Positions 49,378 through 61,132 of a stretch of 64,000 nt of DNA are shown here, piece by piece (the first letter of the stretch is position 1; each line of letters opens with the position of its first letter). The DNA is from Xiphias gladius (taxonomy: Eukaryota; Chordata; Actinopteri; Istiophoriformes; Xiphiidae). Location of the stretch: NCBI RefSeq assembly GCF_016859285.1, contig NC_053416.1, forward strand, positions 62,001 to 126,000, in the 5' to 3' direction. Below the pieces are notes generated by a model, which saw only the letters and a list, made by a program, of their open reading frames with translations, had not been told where the DNA came from and did not search any database. Both the position numbers and the translations under genes were made by a program.

Positions 49378-50625
49378 TTTACAGCTCAGGCCATATGACT
49401 GTGGACAGTAACAGGTTTTGTTCTTCAGGCTCTGAGCTTTAGCACATTCAATGTGAAATAAAATAATGGATACTACATGAAAGTGCCAGGTCTCTGCTTT
49501 AATTCTAGAAGGTTTACATCAATACAGATAAACCATGTGGGAGATATGACCCAGTGCCGAAGGTTTAGGGGCTCAGAAGTAATTGGACAGATACACAAAG
49601 TCAAGCAAATTCATCATATTTAATATTTAGTGGGAAATCCTTTGGTGTCAGTGACTGCCTGAAGTCTTTGACCCACAGACATCAGCAGACTCTTTGTATC
49701 TTCTCTGGTGATGCTCTCAGAGTTTCACTGCAGCCTCCTTCAGCTCTTGTTGTTGGGGGGTCTTCTCTGCCTTTAGTCTGGTCTTCACCAAGTGGACTGC
49801 TGCTCAGTTGGACTGAGGACAGGTGAGAGACTTGGCCAGTTGAGGATATTCCACCTCTTCACCCTGAAAAGCTCTGTGGTTGCTTTGGCCGCATGTTTAG
49901 CATCCGTGTCCTGCTGAATGATGCAATGTTGTTTCTTTTTGTGTGTTTTTTTTTAACTACAGCCTCTCTGTTTTTTTGAAGTTTACCAGTGGTTTGCAAC
50001 TTGTGATGAATCCTCTGAGGTTCTGTTCATGAAGTCTCCTCTTGATCGATGACAAGGAAACATGTTTGCCTACATCCTGGAGACCATTCTTGACTTGCTG
50101 TGCAGTCATAAATGGGTTTTTCTTCACCAAGCGAGGGGTTTTCTGCTGATCCACAAGACTTGTGGGCCTCGGTCTACCAGCTCATTTCACATTTTCTAGT
50201 TTTCCTGTGCACAACCGGCTTTTTTAGAAAGTACCCAAACCAACTACCTTTGATATTTCTGATAGATTTTTGCCTTTTTTGAGCCTCGTCGTTCTTCACT
50301 CGCACGATCACCTCTTCACTGGTCATATTGACATACAGGTCCACCTCAACCTAAAGTCTCAACTCTTAGTCAACTCTGAGCCACACGTGAGCTTGTTTTG
50401 TGCATGAACCAACATTGAAACAACAAATACCTGTCCAAGAAACATTTAGTAGCCAAGTGTCCAATTACTTTTTGAACCCCTAAACCTGCTGAAATTAAAA
50501 CTGAGACTTGGCACTTTAATGTAGTATCCATTACTTTATCTCAAACTTAATTTGCTGAAGCTCAGAGTCTGAGAAACAAAAACTGTCTTACTGTCCACAT
50601 ACTTACAGCCTGGACTGTATTATAA
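49378..50625 (-). mobile_element. Tc1-like transposon with ~220-bp terminal inverted repeats
   Basis: The ends pair over more than 200 bp: TATGACTGTGGACAGTAA, CTCTGAGCTTTAGCA, AATAATGGATACTACATGAA, GTGCCAGGTCTC, GGTTTAGGGGCTCAGAAGTA on the left all recur inverted on the right. The minus strand at 49957-50154 encodes a Tc1 paired-type helix-turn-helix (TPRLVKKNPFMTAQQVKNGL then SLSSIKRRLHEQNLRG). The DDE domain is deleted or decayed, so the 1.25-kb copy is non-autonomous. Confidence 0.85.
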
Positions 50626-52609
50626 AATCAGAAGCTGATCTCTGAGACTGAATGGGATGATAAACCATCAAAGAAATAAACTGGGCTTCAGTCTGTCTAC
50701 TGACAAAAATACAGAGGAACCTCATGATGGAAAAAATAGTCTGACACACTGCTGTCTGATTGTCTTTGATTAGATTTGAGAAATAAATCAGTGATTAATG
50801 GATCAGGTAACTCCCTCATGCATCAGCATGTCACAGGGAGGGCAGTACAGGTGTGAGGTATACAAGTGCTGTCAGACCCCATCAGACATTGTCAGATCAT
50901 GAGGTCGGTATCACCTAGAATCAATATCACAGTTAATCATCACATTTACCTCCGTAATCGTTAAATTAAATTAGATCTTATTAAATTGATACTGCTCACT
51001 TAACCCTGTCTGTTGAGCTGTAAACTAAATGATGTGACTGTACTGTGATGAAACTCATCAGTGCTGGTGCTGATGTTCACGTTTCTTACCAAAGTTAGAA
51101 AAAACTGCATTTCATGGGCTAAAAATGGCTCAACACGCCATCTACTGTTTTAACTCAGCAGTAGCTGCAGATGGCAGCAGGTCCCTCTATAGCAACACTC
51201 CGCTATGTACATTTGCAATCTGCATTTTTCAGTGAGAGCTATTTTAACTACATGCTCGGCTCTGAGAGCTTCAGGTCCTGGCATTGGTGGGACTGGACCC
51301 AACGTCTCTAGCTGATACTGCCGGGACCACCATGGTCCTCCACCACACTAATGTCAGCTTTAGGGGATTCTGGGGGGGAAAAGACCTCCACCTCCAAAGA
51401 GCCCTCTAGCATAGGTGCCTTGTGGTCACTGAACAACTCCTGCCTAACACATCCAGCTCTTGAAGAGCCGTGGCTTTTATTTCAGTTTAATGCTAATCTG
51501 ACTCTGCTCTGACCGCAGCACACCTGACTCACCTGAGCACAGACACACCTGACGTTATCTGAAAGTGTTTCCATTAGGGATGTGCACAATTAGTTGACAA
51601 AAGTTGCTACTCTCGCTAGTCAGCACCAGAAATACTAGTCGGTTAAACTAATTATTAATATTTTATTAATGAACAACGCCGGTTAACTGTGGCGTTTAAG
51701 ATGTTATGCAGAGACCCACCACTAGCCGGGGCTGCAACCCTGTCAGACGGCAGACCCCTCTCCCCTTGCTAATGCCTGGATGTTGTAAGCAAGCAAGGTG
51801 GAAAGCGGGACAGAAGACCTTGTAAAACCAGCGCAGTTTGGCAGGATTTTGATCTAGAAAATGAAAATACGGTTGTACGTAGGCTGTATCAGAATAAACA
51901 GGCATGTGACCACTCCACCGGAACAATGCGTATCCACATCCAGCACACGTATGTGGACTTAACCTGCAATGAAAGAAGGCTGCTGGTGCGAGCACTGCTA
52001 ACGTTAGCCACACTCGGCAAACCAATATGCCATTGTTTCACTGGGAACATCTCTAGGTTGTGTACACTGTAAAACCTTTGTTGTTTAAACAAAAAAAGTG
52101 AGTGACCAGGCTGCCCTCAGCCTCCAGGTGAACAGCCAGTTTAATTTGTTCATTAGCTGTTCTGATGTAAAACAGGAGTTGACTGAGCTAAACTCAAGTT
52201 CAGCCAAAGCTATGAAGTTATATTTACAAGAACTGCTGTTTAGGCCTCACTTCCAGTGTTTGTGTTCTTACTAGGAAATTAGTTTAAAGTCCGGTCTCTT
52301 GTGTTCTCCATTGCCTTACCATCACACCTTTGTTTTACTGTTCGCAGCCACATTCAGACCAGGATCAGAGGTGGAAAAACCCAGAAACACTATAATTATT
52401 CCTACAGACAGAAACTCACCATGTGGCTTTTTTCAACCATCATTTACACCTTGACTGTCTTCTTATGAAAAATTACTGGACACATAAAAATGCTGTGATC
52501 CATCACTCACAGCAGGACTTAACGTTAAACTGAATTATATAATGCCATTTATAGTCATTTTATGATTGTAACTGGAAACTCAGCCCTGATACACCGGGGA
52601 GACTTAGTT

Positions 52610-53130
52610 TGTGATCAAGTCTGTAAGTCAAGTTGACTTAGGACTTCACTCGCTCTCAGAGACCTGGATCTTGACTTGGACTTGCCCCATAAAGACTTAC
52701 GACTTGACTTGGACTTGCCTTTAAAGATTTGAGACTTGACGTGACCCGCCCTTAAAGACTTGGGACTTGATTTGCCCTCAAAATACTTGATACTTGGCCT
52801 GGCCTGCCTGCAAAGACTTGAGACCTGACTTGAACTTGCACCCTAAAGATGTACGGGCTAACTCAGACTTGCCCTCTAAAGACTTAGGACTTGACTCGGA
52901 CTTGCCCTCTAAAGACTTAGGACTTGACTCGGACTTGCCCTCTAAAGACTTAGGACTTGACTCGGACTTGCCCCCTAAAGACTTAGGTCTTGACCTTGCC
53001 CTCAAACCCGTAGGACTTGACTTGCCCTTAAAACACGTGATGCGTGACCTGGCTTGCCCTCAAAGACTAGAGACTTGACTTAAATTTGCCCTTCCCGCTA
53101 AAGACTTAGAACATGACTTGGACTTGCCCA
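52610..53130 (+). repeat. GACTTGACTCGGACTTGCCC minisatellite (33-bp core units)
   Basis: A tandem array of units built on GACTTG; the central copies (about 52855-52985) are 33-bp repeats with few differences. As 33 is 11 codons, open frames with an 11-residue period (SKDLGLDSDLP on +, KSLEGKSESSP on -) result; they lack any other gene feature. The array ends about 40 bp before the ttc1 exon 2 acceptor. Confidence 0.88.
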
Positions 53131-53184
53131 TGCAATTCTGATCAGTATTACTGCTTTATTGATTTTGTCCAGGGGAGCTGCAAT

Positions 53185-55327
53185 ATGAGCAGTCAAGGAG
53201 GTGAACGGAGATGCAATGGAGCAGCTGGAAAACCCAGAGAGCAGGAGGAGAAGGAAGAGGACTTTTACGACTGCCAGGAGACTCTGGGGCTTCCAGACCC
53301 CAACGTGGAGGAGGAGGAGGCCCGACAGGATGCAGAAGGGTCGGAACACTGTCATGTTAAAACTGAGAGACTATCTGACAGAAGAAACGACACTGAGACT
53401 GAGACAGAGGGAGAAGGAATACATCAGGAGGAGATGCAGGGTGACAGGCTGCAGGAGGATTCCGATTCAGAGATAAAGGAAGAGAATAGCCAGGGGGATG
53501 AGTTTGATGATGACTACCTGAGGGAGGTGGAGAAGGACCTGACAGAGGAGGAGAAGGAGGTAACACCTGTTAATGTGTTTACTTGTTCACCTGTTCACCT
53601 TTTTACCTGTATCTGAAGTGGTGAAATGTCAGCATCAGTCAAATTGCTATTGTAAATTTGTTTCCATATTTCCCATCTGTTTACTGCAAGTCCCACAAAC
53701 CACAGTGGCGTCCCCTATAAGCCAGAACGTTTCGTCAGCTTTACTTTCAGGTGTTTTTTCTTTCTGAAAGCAAATAATTTAAAAAATATTTCCAAGAAAT
53801 AAATATTCAGAAAAACCCACTATTTGTGTTTTGCTGAATATCGTATTCGGGTTCGGCTGGACGGAGGGGGTGGCAGGTTAACAACGGGGATGCATTTTGG
53901 TCATTTTGCTAACAAGGAGGATGGCATCCTCCCTCATCCCCCCCTAAAATCACCTACTGGCTGTGGTAAATCAGAGTTCTCTCATACATTTATCTTCTGT
54001 CTGGGTTGCAGAGTCGACGGCAGCAGAGTTTAACTCTGAAGGAAAAAGGAAACAGCCAGTTTAAAGCTGGGGGTGAGTATAAACCTTTGTTTTTGGTGTA
54101 TTAGTCCAGTATAAACCAGTACATAAACCAGTATAAAAATGTATCTGCAGACTGGTTGGAGGCGGAGCACAGCTACACGGAGGCTTTGGTTTTATGCCCG
54201 GTTTGTTTCAGCAGAGAGCGAGCCATACTGTTCTCCAACAGAGCTGCCGCAAGACTGCACCTGGTAACAACATGCTAACAGTAGGATAATGACATGCTAA
54301 CAGTGATACTAGCAGGATGCTAACTGTGTCTCATTGTCAGGATCTGAAGGATCGGGCGATCTCAGACTGCACCAGAGGTGAGTGATGACATCACTGTGTA
54401 CCTGTAGAACAGCAGGTCACCGATTGATGCGTGTATCAACTGATTACGTCTGGTTGCTGTAGCGATAGAGCTGAATCCAGACTACGTGCGGGCTTTGCTG
54501 AGGAGGGCAGAGCTCTACGAACAGATGGAGAAGCTGGAGGAGGCTCTGGAGGACTACAAGAAGGTTCTGGACCGAGACCCAAACCAGACCAGTGCCAGGC
54601 AAGCCTGCATGGTAAGTTCACTGACTGCTGGGACAAACCAGACCCAGGCATGCCTGTTAAGCCTTCTCCAGTATCACAGTAATCCAGTCTCTAACTGCAG
54701 TCATCAGCTGATTCATCCTCAAGCTCCAGTTCAAGTCTGAAGTCTCATCCCGAAACATCAACTATCAGACACCACACTGCTGACAGCTATCTACCTGTCC
54801 GTTTCTCCACCTGTCTGTCTCTCAGAGGTTACCTCAGCAGATTCAGGAGAGAAATGAGAAGTTGAAGGAGGAGATGATCAGTACGTACTGCACCTGAATG
54901 CACCACACCACTGTTCCGTTAAATAGCGGGAAGACGAGACAGGAATAATCATTACTACCAATGATCAATAATGACTTGAGTGAATAGTCATATGTGTTGA
55001 GGGTTAAAGCTATTCAGATTTAATCAGATTCGTTTTTGTCCTTTCACAATAAAAGCACAGGTACCAGAGGTCATTAAATCGCATATTAAAGGATAATTCA
55101 GGTGTTTTTATTGTTGACCTGAGGGGGTGAAAACCTACCTGTCTACCCTCTGACCGCTCCAACGCTTACTCGACCCCCTCCCCACCGCAGGTAAGCTGAA
55201 GGACCTGGGGAACATGATCCTGAGGCCATTTGGACTTTCCACCAACAACTTCCAGGTGAACCAGGATCAGGACACTGGATCGTATTCCATAAACTTCGTC
55301 CAGAACCCAAACAACAACAACAGGTGA
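53185..55327 (+). CDS. ttc1: Tetratricopeptide repeat protein 1
   Basis: Coding exons are 53185-53559, 54012-54072, 54151-54263, 54341-54377, 54463-54611, 54826-54880 and 55191-55327, giving 308 residues (human 292). The N-terminal third is highly acidic and disordered. Three TPR motifs follow (from KEKGNSQFKAG, through SNRAAARLHLKDL-like sequence, to NPDYVRALLRRAELYEQ and LEEALEDYKKVLDRDP). Then comes a charged helix and the conserved tail KDLGNMILRPFGLSTNNFQV...SINFVQNPNNNN. The family acts as a cytosolic Hsp90/Hsp70 co-chaperone and G-protein adaptor. The start is the first ATG after the acceptor (53172). An optional 77-bp intron (CAG|GTGATG at 55324, TTTCAG at 55400) would replace the last residue and stop with a three-codon extension. 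Confidence 0.94.
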
Positions 55328-55405
55328 TGTCACAACGACAAAACCACGGACAGTGATGACATCACGGCAACATGTGGCTGAACCTGTGTGTGTGTTTCAG
55401 AGTTA

Positions 55406-55411
55406 AATAAA
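55406..55411 (+). terminator. ttc1: ttc1 poly(A) signal
   Basis: AATAAA 79 bp after the stop codon, with GTTTCGTGTTTTTAATGTGTG downstream. Confidence 0.65.
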
Positions 55412-55508
55412 GTTTGATGAGTTTCGTGTTTTTAATGTGTGGCTTCGTTGATCCTGGTTCTTAAAGTAGAAACAAAGAGGAAGCAGAGACTGAGTGAAGC
55501 GTTAACAT

Positions 55509-55514
55509 TTTAAT
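55509..55514 (-). terminator. pfdn1: pfdn1 poly(A) signal (ATTAAA)
   Basis: On the minus strand ATTAAA lies 73 bp after the pfdn1 stop. It faces the ttc1 signal only about 100 bp away, so the two transcripts probably end within the same short interval. Confidence 0.55.
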
Positions 55515-55586
55515 AAGAACAACAAACACACAAGAAACACAGGGAGTCACTGACATGACGTGTTATTGAATATTGATGAGTACTGA

Positions 55587-58500
55587 TCAATGAGCTCGCC
55601 TGGACAGCAGCATTTCTCTGATGTTGTCTTCAGCTTCTTTCACGCTGCGTTCAAGGTACACCTTCTTCTGCTGGAAATAACAAACACATCGTCAGATCGC
55701 TGACACGCCTAAACTGCGGGTGTTGTTAATGTGGGTGTTTCCTATCTGAAAACATCAAGCTGCTGATTTGTCATGTTTAACCAGAATCCAGGCAAAAACT
55801 CCTGACGTCTGAATAAACCAACTGGTACTGTTGTTGCAGTTGCTCTCTGTTACAACAATTATTCTAATATCAGTAATTAATCATTGAACAGGACCTGGAA
55901 AAGCAGAAGAAAATGGATAAAGCAATTAAAAAATAATTAAAGTCCACATATGAATTTGACAGAACATCAGAGGTCAAACAGTTTTTTACTAAAATAACAC
56001 TTTATAAGTCGTATTTCAGACCTTCAAAAATGAAATTTTCAACACCTGCAGGAGCTCAAGCACCTGTCACACCTCCGCCAGGTGAGCAGCTTTATCTCAG
56101 ACACCTTCGGGTCCACTCCATTTTATTGTGTATCGGAGTGTAGATTTCGTTGTGTATTTTTGTACCTCCAGCTCTTTGATCTTCTCGTCAGCTGTTTTCT
56201 GTTTGTCCATCAGCTGATTATTGATGTCCTCTTTTGACTGAAGAATGAACCTGAAACAAACACACACAGAGTAGCTGTTTAGGAGCTTTCAATCATATCA
56301 CATGACCTTCCTCAGCAAATGAAAGTTGCCAAGTTCACTTAAAAACGCACTGAAAATCTACATTAAACTGAACTGTTTTTTGATTAAAAAAATGCTTTTA
56401 AAGAGAAAAATTACATTCAATTTTACTTGACATCCTTTCCAGAGTTAAGAAGCTGCAGGAGGTGTGAGCTGAAATATTGACTTAGCTGTGATTCATTTAC
56501 TTTAACTGTGTGAAGTCTCAGCTGTTTCTGCTTCGTAACATCTTTGCACATTTACACTCAAAGATGTTTTATGAAAAGGACAGGTGACAGTGAAACGTTC
56601 GCATTGGCCGGAATATAAAATGACCCTGATTATTTTCCAACATCTGTTAAATGAGAAAAAGACTTCATTAGGGCAGAGACACTTAACAGTCATCCTGTTG
56701 GAAAGTTTCCCAGAGATCCCACTAATCCAAGGAGAAGAGTCCTCATCATGAGGCCTTTTCTCTGTTAGAAGTGAAACATGAAATACAGTGATATATAAAA
56801 CCCACATCAGTGTCTCTTGTCTCTCAGTCACAGACTCTGTCTCTCTCCTGTCAGACTGGTGAAGGTTAGAATCATTTTCTCTGAGTATTTTTCAGGCTTC
56901 AGTCTTTTCTGAGCTCATCATCTTTGACAGCCGGGATTCTTGTTGCTGTTTGACAGATTTTCTCTCTGGTTCATTTCCACAGTAAAGACATCGGAGATGC
57001 TGTGAACTCGTTTTCACTTGTCATGAATTTATTTAAAACAGAAACCCCTGCATGTTAAACTGGACTAACCAAACACTGACAGACTCACTATAAATGGAGT
57101 GAAAGCACTCGCTAGCATAGCGACAGGTCTGTCCTTTTTTGTAAATAACAACTGATTGACTATAAATTAATACAAAACTTCGGAATCTCATGATTATATC
57201 TGCATATTATTGAGCAGCACCAAGTATAACACTGTTGTAATATCTGAATAATTTTGAATTAAGAGTTCATTCTTCTACAGAAAACTAACCAGGTATATTT
57301 ATCAGTTCACTTTTCTGTTTCTGTTCATATAAAAACGTCATAAATCTGACGAATTTTTGCACTTTTTTTTTCTCTAGCCGATCACAGATCATTTATAGGA
57401 TATATTCATTATTTAAATAACACTTTTCTGTCAGAAATAAAACAAAAAAGATTTGATCTATTGTGTTAAGATCATTTAGCAGTAATGTGACACCTGAATG
57501 ATTCTGACTCACCTGTCTGTATTTTTAATTCACTAAACACAGTTCAGTTTTGTTTCTCTTCATGTAAAAAGGTCATGAATCTGTAAGATTTTACCTTCTT
57601 TTACCTACTGTTTGTAAACAGTATAATTTATTTCACATTCGTGTCCTCTGTGTTGTCGCTGTGATGTCACATTTTCTGTTTGAATCACCTGTCCAGGTGA
57701 ACAAAGATGCTGGTTGTCATGGAGACTCACATGCGTCCGACTCCCTCGTAGAGTCGTGTGTTGTCGGGCAGCGTGGTGATCTCAGTGTGTGTTAGCTTAG
57801 CATGTTTCTGGACACGGGTCAGCTGATCGATCTGCAGGTCAGCCAGCTTCACCTTCTGCTGCGTGTCGATCATCTTCACCTGCAGCTCAGAGAACGCCTG
57901 AGGAGACAGGAGGTATCACTTTAATCAGAAACACCTGAAAAACCTTCACCTGCAGCTAAGAGAACACCTACAAAAGAGAGGTCCCACTCTGACCAGAAAC
58001 ATCTGAACAACCCTAATATATGAACTAATTGTGATATGAAGCCAAACTGGTAAATTGTTAATAATTTAGAGAAAAGTGAAGTAGGCAGTTTCGTGTCACT
58101 ACCGGTTAAAAGACAAATATTGAACTGCAAACAATAAATAAAACAAAATGTCGAATGTTTGAATATCTTTCTTTTGTTCCGTTAAACAATAAAATTAGTT
58201 CACTGTTTAGTTTGTAACAGATTCTGCTGTCATTATTCAGATGTGTCGTGCTGTCACTTCACCATTACCTGATAGTTCTTTCCTGCAGGCGAGGCGTTCA
58301 GGTGTGGGACAGGTAAAATGAAATATTAGAAAATGATTGGATACATCAGAGTGAATAATACCACTTGGTAAGAGATGGTAAAAATGTTATCAGTAAGAGC
58401 TGCAGATGAAGAGGTCACTCTGGTTGGTTTTAAGATTTAGGCGGAAAACGCAGTGGGAGGATAACGTTTTCAGAAAATCTGCTGTAGGTGAATGAGTGAC

Positions 58501-59624
58501 TTTTAAAGAGGTCAATGTTAACATCTGCTAAAAGAAAGAAGCTTTTGTTTATCTGTTTGTTTTTTCTATGATACGGGACAGTCCGACAAAAATGAAATGT
58601 GTTGGGAATAAAACCAAGAAAAAAAAAAACCCTAAAACTGATGAGTCATGATGATGTGAGGACTGAAGGTTGGTCATAGTTCTTGACAAGACTGTGAATG
58701 TTTAAATGGGGTTTTGAAAAAATCTCTCTCTGATACTCAGTCCATTACTGAACTGATTTACAGTGCAACAGTAACAAGACAGAGACTCGAACCTGAAGAA
58801 CTCAGGATCAGGATTAAAGGGCTCTGCTCATTTAAATGAACTGAATTAAAGACCATTTCCTCTCAAACCTAATAATTAACCTCAGAGACAAACTGTCATC
58901 AATACTATGATAAGGAAACACAAGCAGAACAGACCCAAGACCAGGATGATGCGTTTCATGCTTGATAACAGGTGACGCCTCAGGTGAAAACACTCTTTGC
59001 AACATGAACAATTAAAATTTGAAGTGATGTGGATTTGAGATGATGTATGACACGGGGAAGAACTGAGCTGTGGACACCGTGCTCCGTTAGACAGACACAG
59101 AGCATGTTTTCCACTCAGCACCGAGTCTCGTCTATGAGTCCAGTCCTGCTCAGTTTCCAGGGGTTCATCTGCAGCTCCTCAGACATAAATTGTTACTTGG
59201 TTTTCGTGTCACAGTCCTGGATCAGTCTTTACACTGTGGCAGCTGGACTGACGTGAATATCCACTTTGTCACTGAGGAAAAGAAAACCTTTACCGATTGT
59301 CTCAGCAGCTTCTATCTGACCAAATCTCCAGGACCAGGTCTCCTGTCTACGGTAACCCGTGACCGTCCTGTTCAAACAGATTCTCACACTTAGCTCGCTG
59401 TGCTAACCCTTAGCTCGCTGTGCTAACCCTTAGCTCGCTGTGCTAACCCTTAGCTCGCTCATCGCGCTACACAGTTAAAGAGCTGTTCTTTTACCCACCA
59501 CGGAATCAGTTAAGGACAGCGATGAGCTGACGGACAGGTGAGGACAAGTGAGGACAGGTAGTAACAGGGGACATATAGAAACAGACTGTACCTTCTTCAG
59601 CTCCAGGTCTACGGGCGCAGCCAT
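55587..59624 (-). CDS. pfdn1: Prefoldin subunit 1
   Basis: Exons on the minus strand are 59624-59592, 57897-57731, 56250-56166 and 55670-55587. The joined frame is 122 residues, the same length as human PFDN1. The protein is a beta-type prefoldin: N-terminal helix (AFSELQVKMIDTQQKVKLAD, QIDQLTRVQKHAKLTHTEI), two beta-hairpin strands (TTLPDNTRLYEGVGRMFIL), then the C-terminal helix (LMDKQKTADEKIKELEQKKV, YLERSVKEAEDNIREML). Prefoldin is a hexameric cytosolic chaperone that hands unfolded actin and tubulin to CCT/TRiC. The start MAAPVDLELKK is the standard vertebrate start. The gene is convergent with ttc1. Confidence 0.96.
59389..59460. repeat. 20-bp tandem repeat in pfdn1 intron 1
   Basis: Three and a half near-perfect copies of CCTTAGCTCGCTGTGCTAAC lie about 130 bp downstream, in transcript order, of the pfdn1 first exon. 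Confidence 0.9.
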
Positions 59625-59718
59625 TTTCTCCGGTGCTGAAACGGAACCACACAGAGATTGCGCATGTGCGGACCCGTTGCTTTTCATCTGCGAGTTTTAC
59701 GGCAGGTGAAGTTGATGA

Positions 59719-59734
59719 GCGCCTCCTGCTGGAC
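59719..59734 (-). promoter_or_regulatory. CTCF-like motif near the pfdn1 promoter
   Basis: On the minus strand the sequence is GTCCAGCAGGAGGCGC, close to the vertebrate CTCF core CCAGCAGGGGGCGC. It points toward the similar plus-strand motif at 48666. Confidence 0.45.
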
Positions 59735-60664
59735 ACGGTCCTCCTCGGCCCAGTCCTTCTGTCGTGTGAATGCAGTTTCCGTCCTTCAGTACATTTCCGC
59801 CCAACGGGGTTTCGCACCTGTCGGATGTTTCCGTGTGATGAGAACGAGCCGTTGGTGTCGCGTGTTATGCAGCGTTATTGTCTTATGTTTTTATATATTA
59901 CTTTTCTATGCGATTAAACGAAACCTGCTGATGGTGCTTGTAATGGATATAATGTACTGAACAGAATGTGTTATTCTGCAAAGAATGCAGCCAAGGACAT
60001 ATGACTGTGCACGTGAAAAACAGCCCCTTATATCGCAATGGCGTGACAATCTGGAAACCGTCCTCGGGTTCTGTGTCTTTGGGTAAATCTAATATAAGCT
60101 GGGCCAGGGAGAGAATAGTCACTCAGACTCGGTTGTGGTCTCTGAGGTGGACTGTATGGTATAGGACCTGAGGCCCCTTGTCAGAAGCTGCTTCAGGCTC
60201 AGCAGGAGGAGACGGATAGTAACTCAGGGTCTGTTGGAGAAAAGCTGACAGAGAGCAGGTAGATTTAGATTCACAGAGTAAGTTACCGCGATAACTGACT
60301 CAGAGTTAACTGAGAACCCAGAGAACTCAGGTTTTCACTAAACTCAATTTCTGAAGCCGTGTCGAGTCCAGATGTTTTCTCAAAAACAAAAATGTGAGTT
60401 AGTTTCACATCATTTCAGACCGTTACCTTCTCTGAATTTCTTTCTCATTAAGAACACAAAGCCCCATCACTTGCAGTCACTGGTCTTCTCATATCATCAT
60501 ATTTACAAATGCATCATTCATCATAACAGGAGATACAGTGGGGTTTAACACCCCCCCCCCAAAGGTGTAACTGATCCCAGTTTAGGCTGAATTCTTCTCC
60601 CTTAACTGACAGAATGAGGAACCCTTACCTTCGGCTCTGATATAACACCAAATTCTAATATGCA

Positions 60665-60850
60665 ATATCTGAAGTCCCTTTACAGAGTCAGGTCAAGACC
60701 TGACAATGTCAGACACAGAAACCCAATAGTTCCACCATGAGCAAGCACTTGGTGACAGTGGAGAGGAAAACTCCCTTTTTACAGGAAGAAACCTCCGCCA
60801 GAACCCAACTCTGGGTGGAAGCCATCTGCCTGTTCAAGCCTCCAGAACAT
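60665..60850 (+). repeat. Teleost interspersed repeat (GAGCAAGCACTTGG family)
   Basis: CATGAGCAAGCACTTGGTGA, CAGTGGAGAGGAAAACTCCC, TTTTTACAGGAAGAAACCTC and CGCCAGAACCCAACTCTGGG, in that order, are the central part of a very common fish repeat whose 5' end is the TTTTATTTATATAGCGCC segment seen at 23785. Confidence 0.75.
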
Positions 60851-61132
60851 CATCTGTGCTCCTTGTAATAGATTCTTATTGTATTGGACTCTGCTGGAGA
60901 GATGAAGAGTATTCTACCAAAGGACATTCTTTCATTTGGGGTTTTGCTGATGGTGGTGGGAAACGCTATCTAGCACATTGACACAAAATCTCCCATCCTG
61001 AATAATCCTGAGAACCTTCTTAGATTCTTTAAAGAATGTACTAGCAGGGTCAATTAAATGAAAGTAAAACTCAACATTAAATGTGTAAGTAAGCCTGGAG
61101 CCAGGTTTTTCCTTTAATTTGTCACCTATCTG

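Noticed and set aside
51560-52100. Possible hAT or ZBED element (GGGATGTGCACAATTAGT...) with a 109-codon minus frame
   Set aside because: The opening motif resembles some fish hAT ends, but no partner TIR, target duplication or transposase motif was found.
59633-59960. Divergent gene starting at the pfdn1 promoter
   Set aside because: The plus-strand frames (94-100 codons) lack recognisable domains and splice continuation; the CpG-rich sequence is explained by the pfdn1 promoter.
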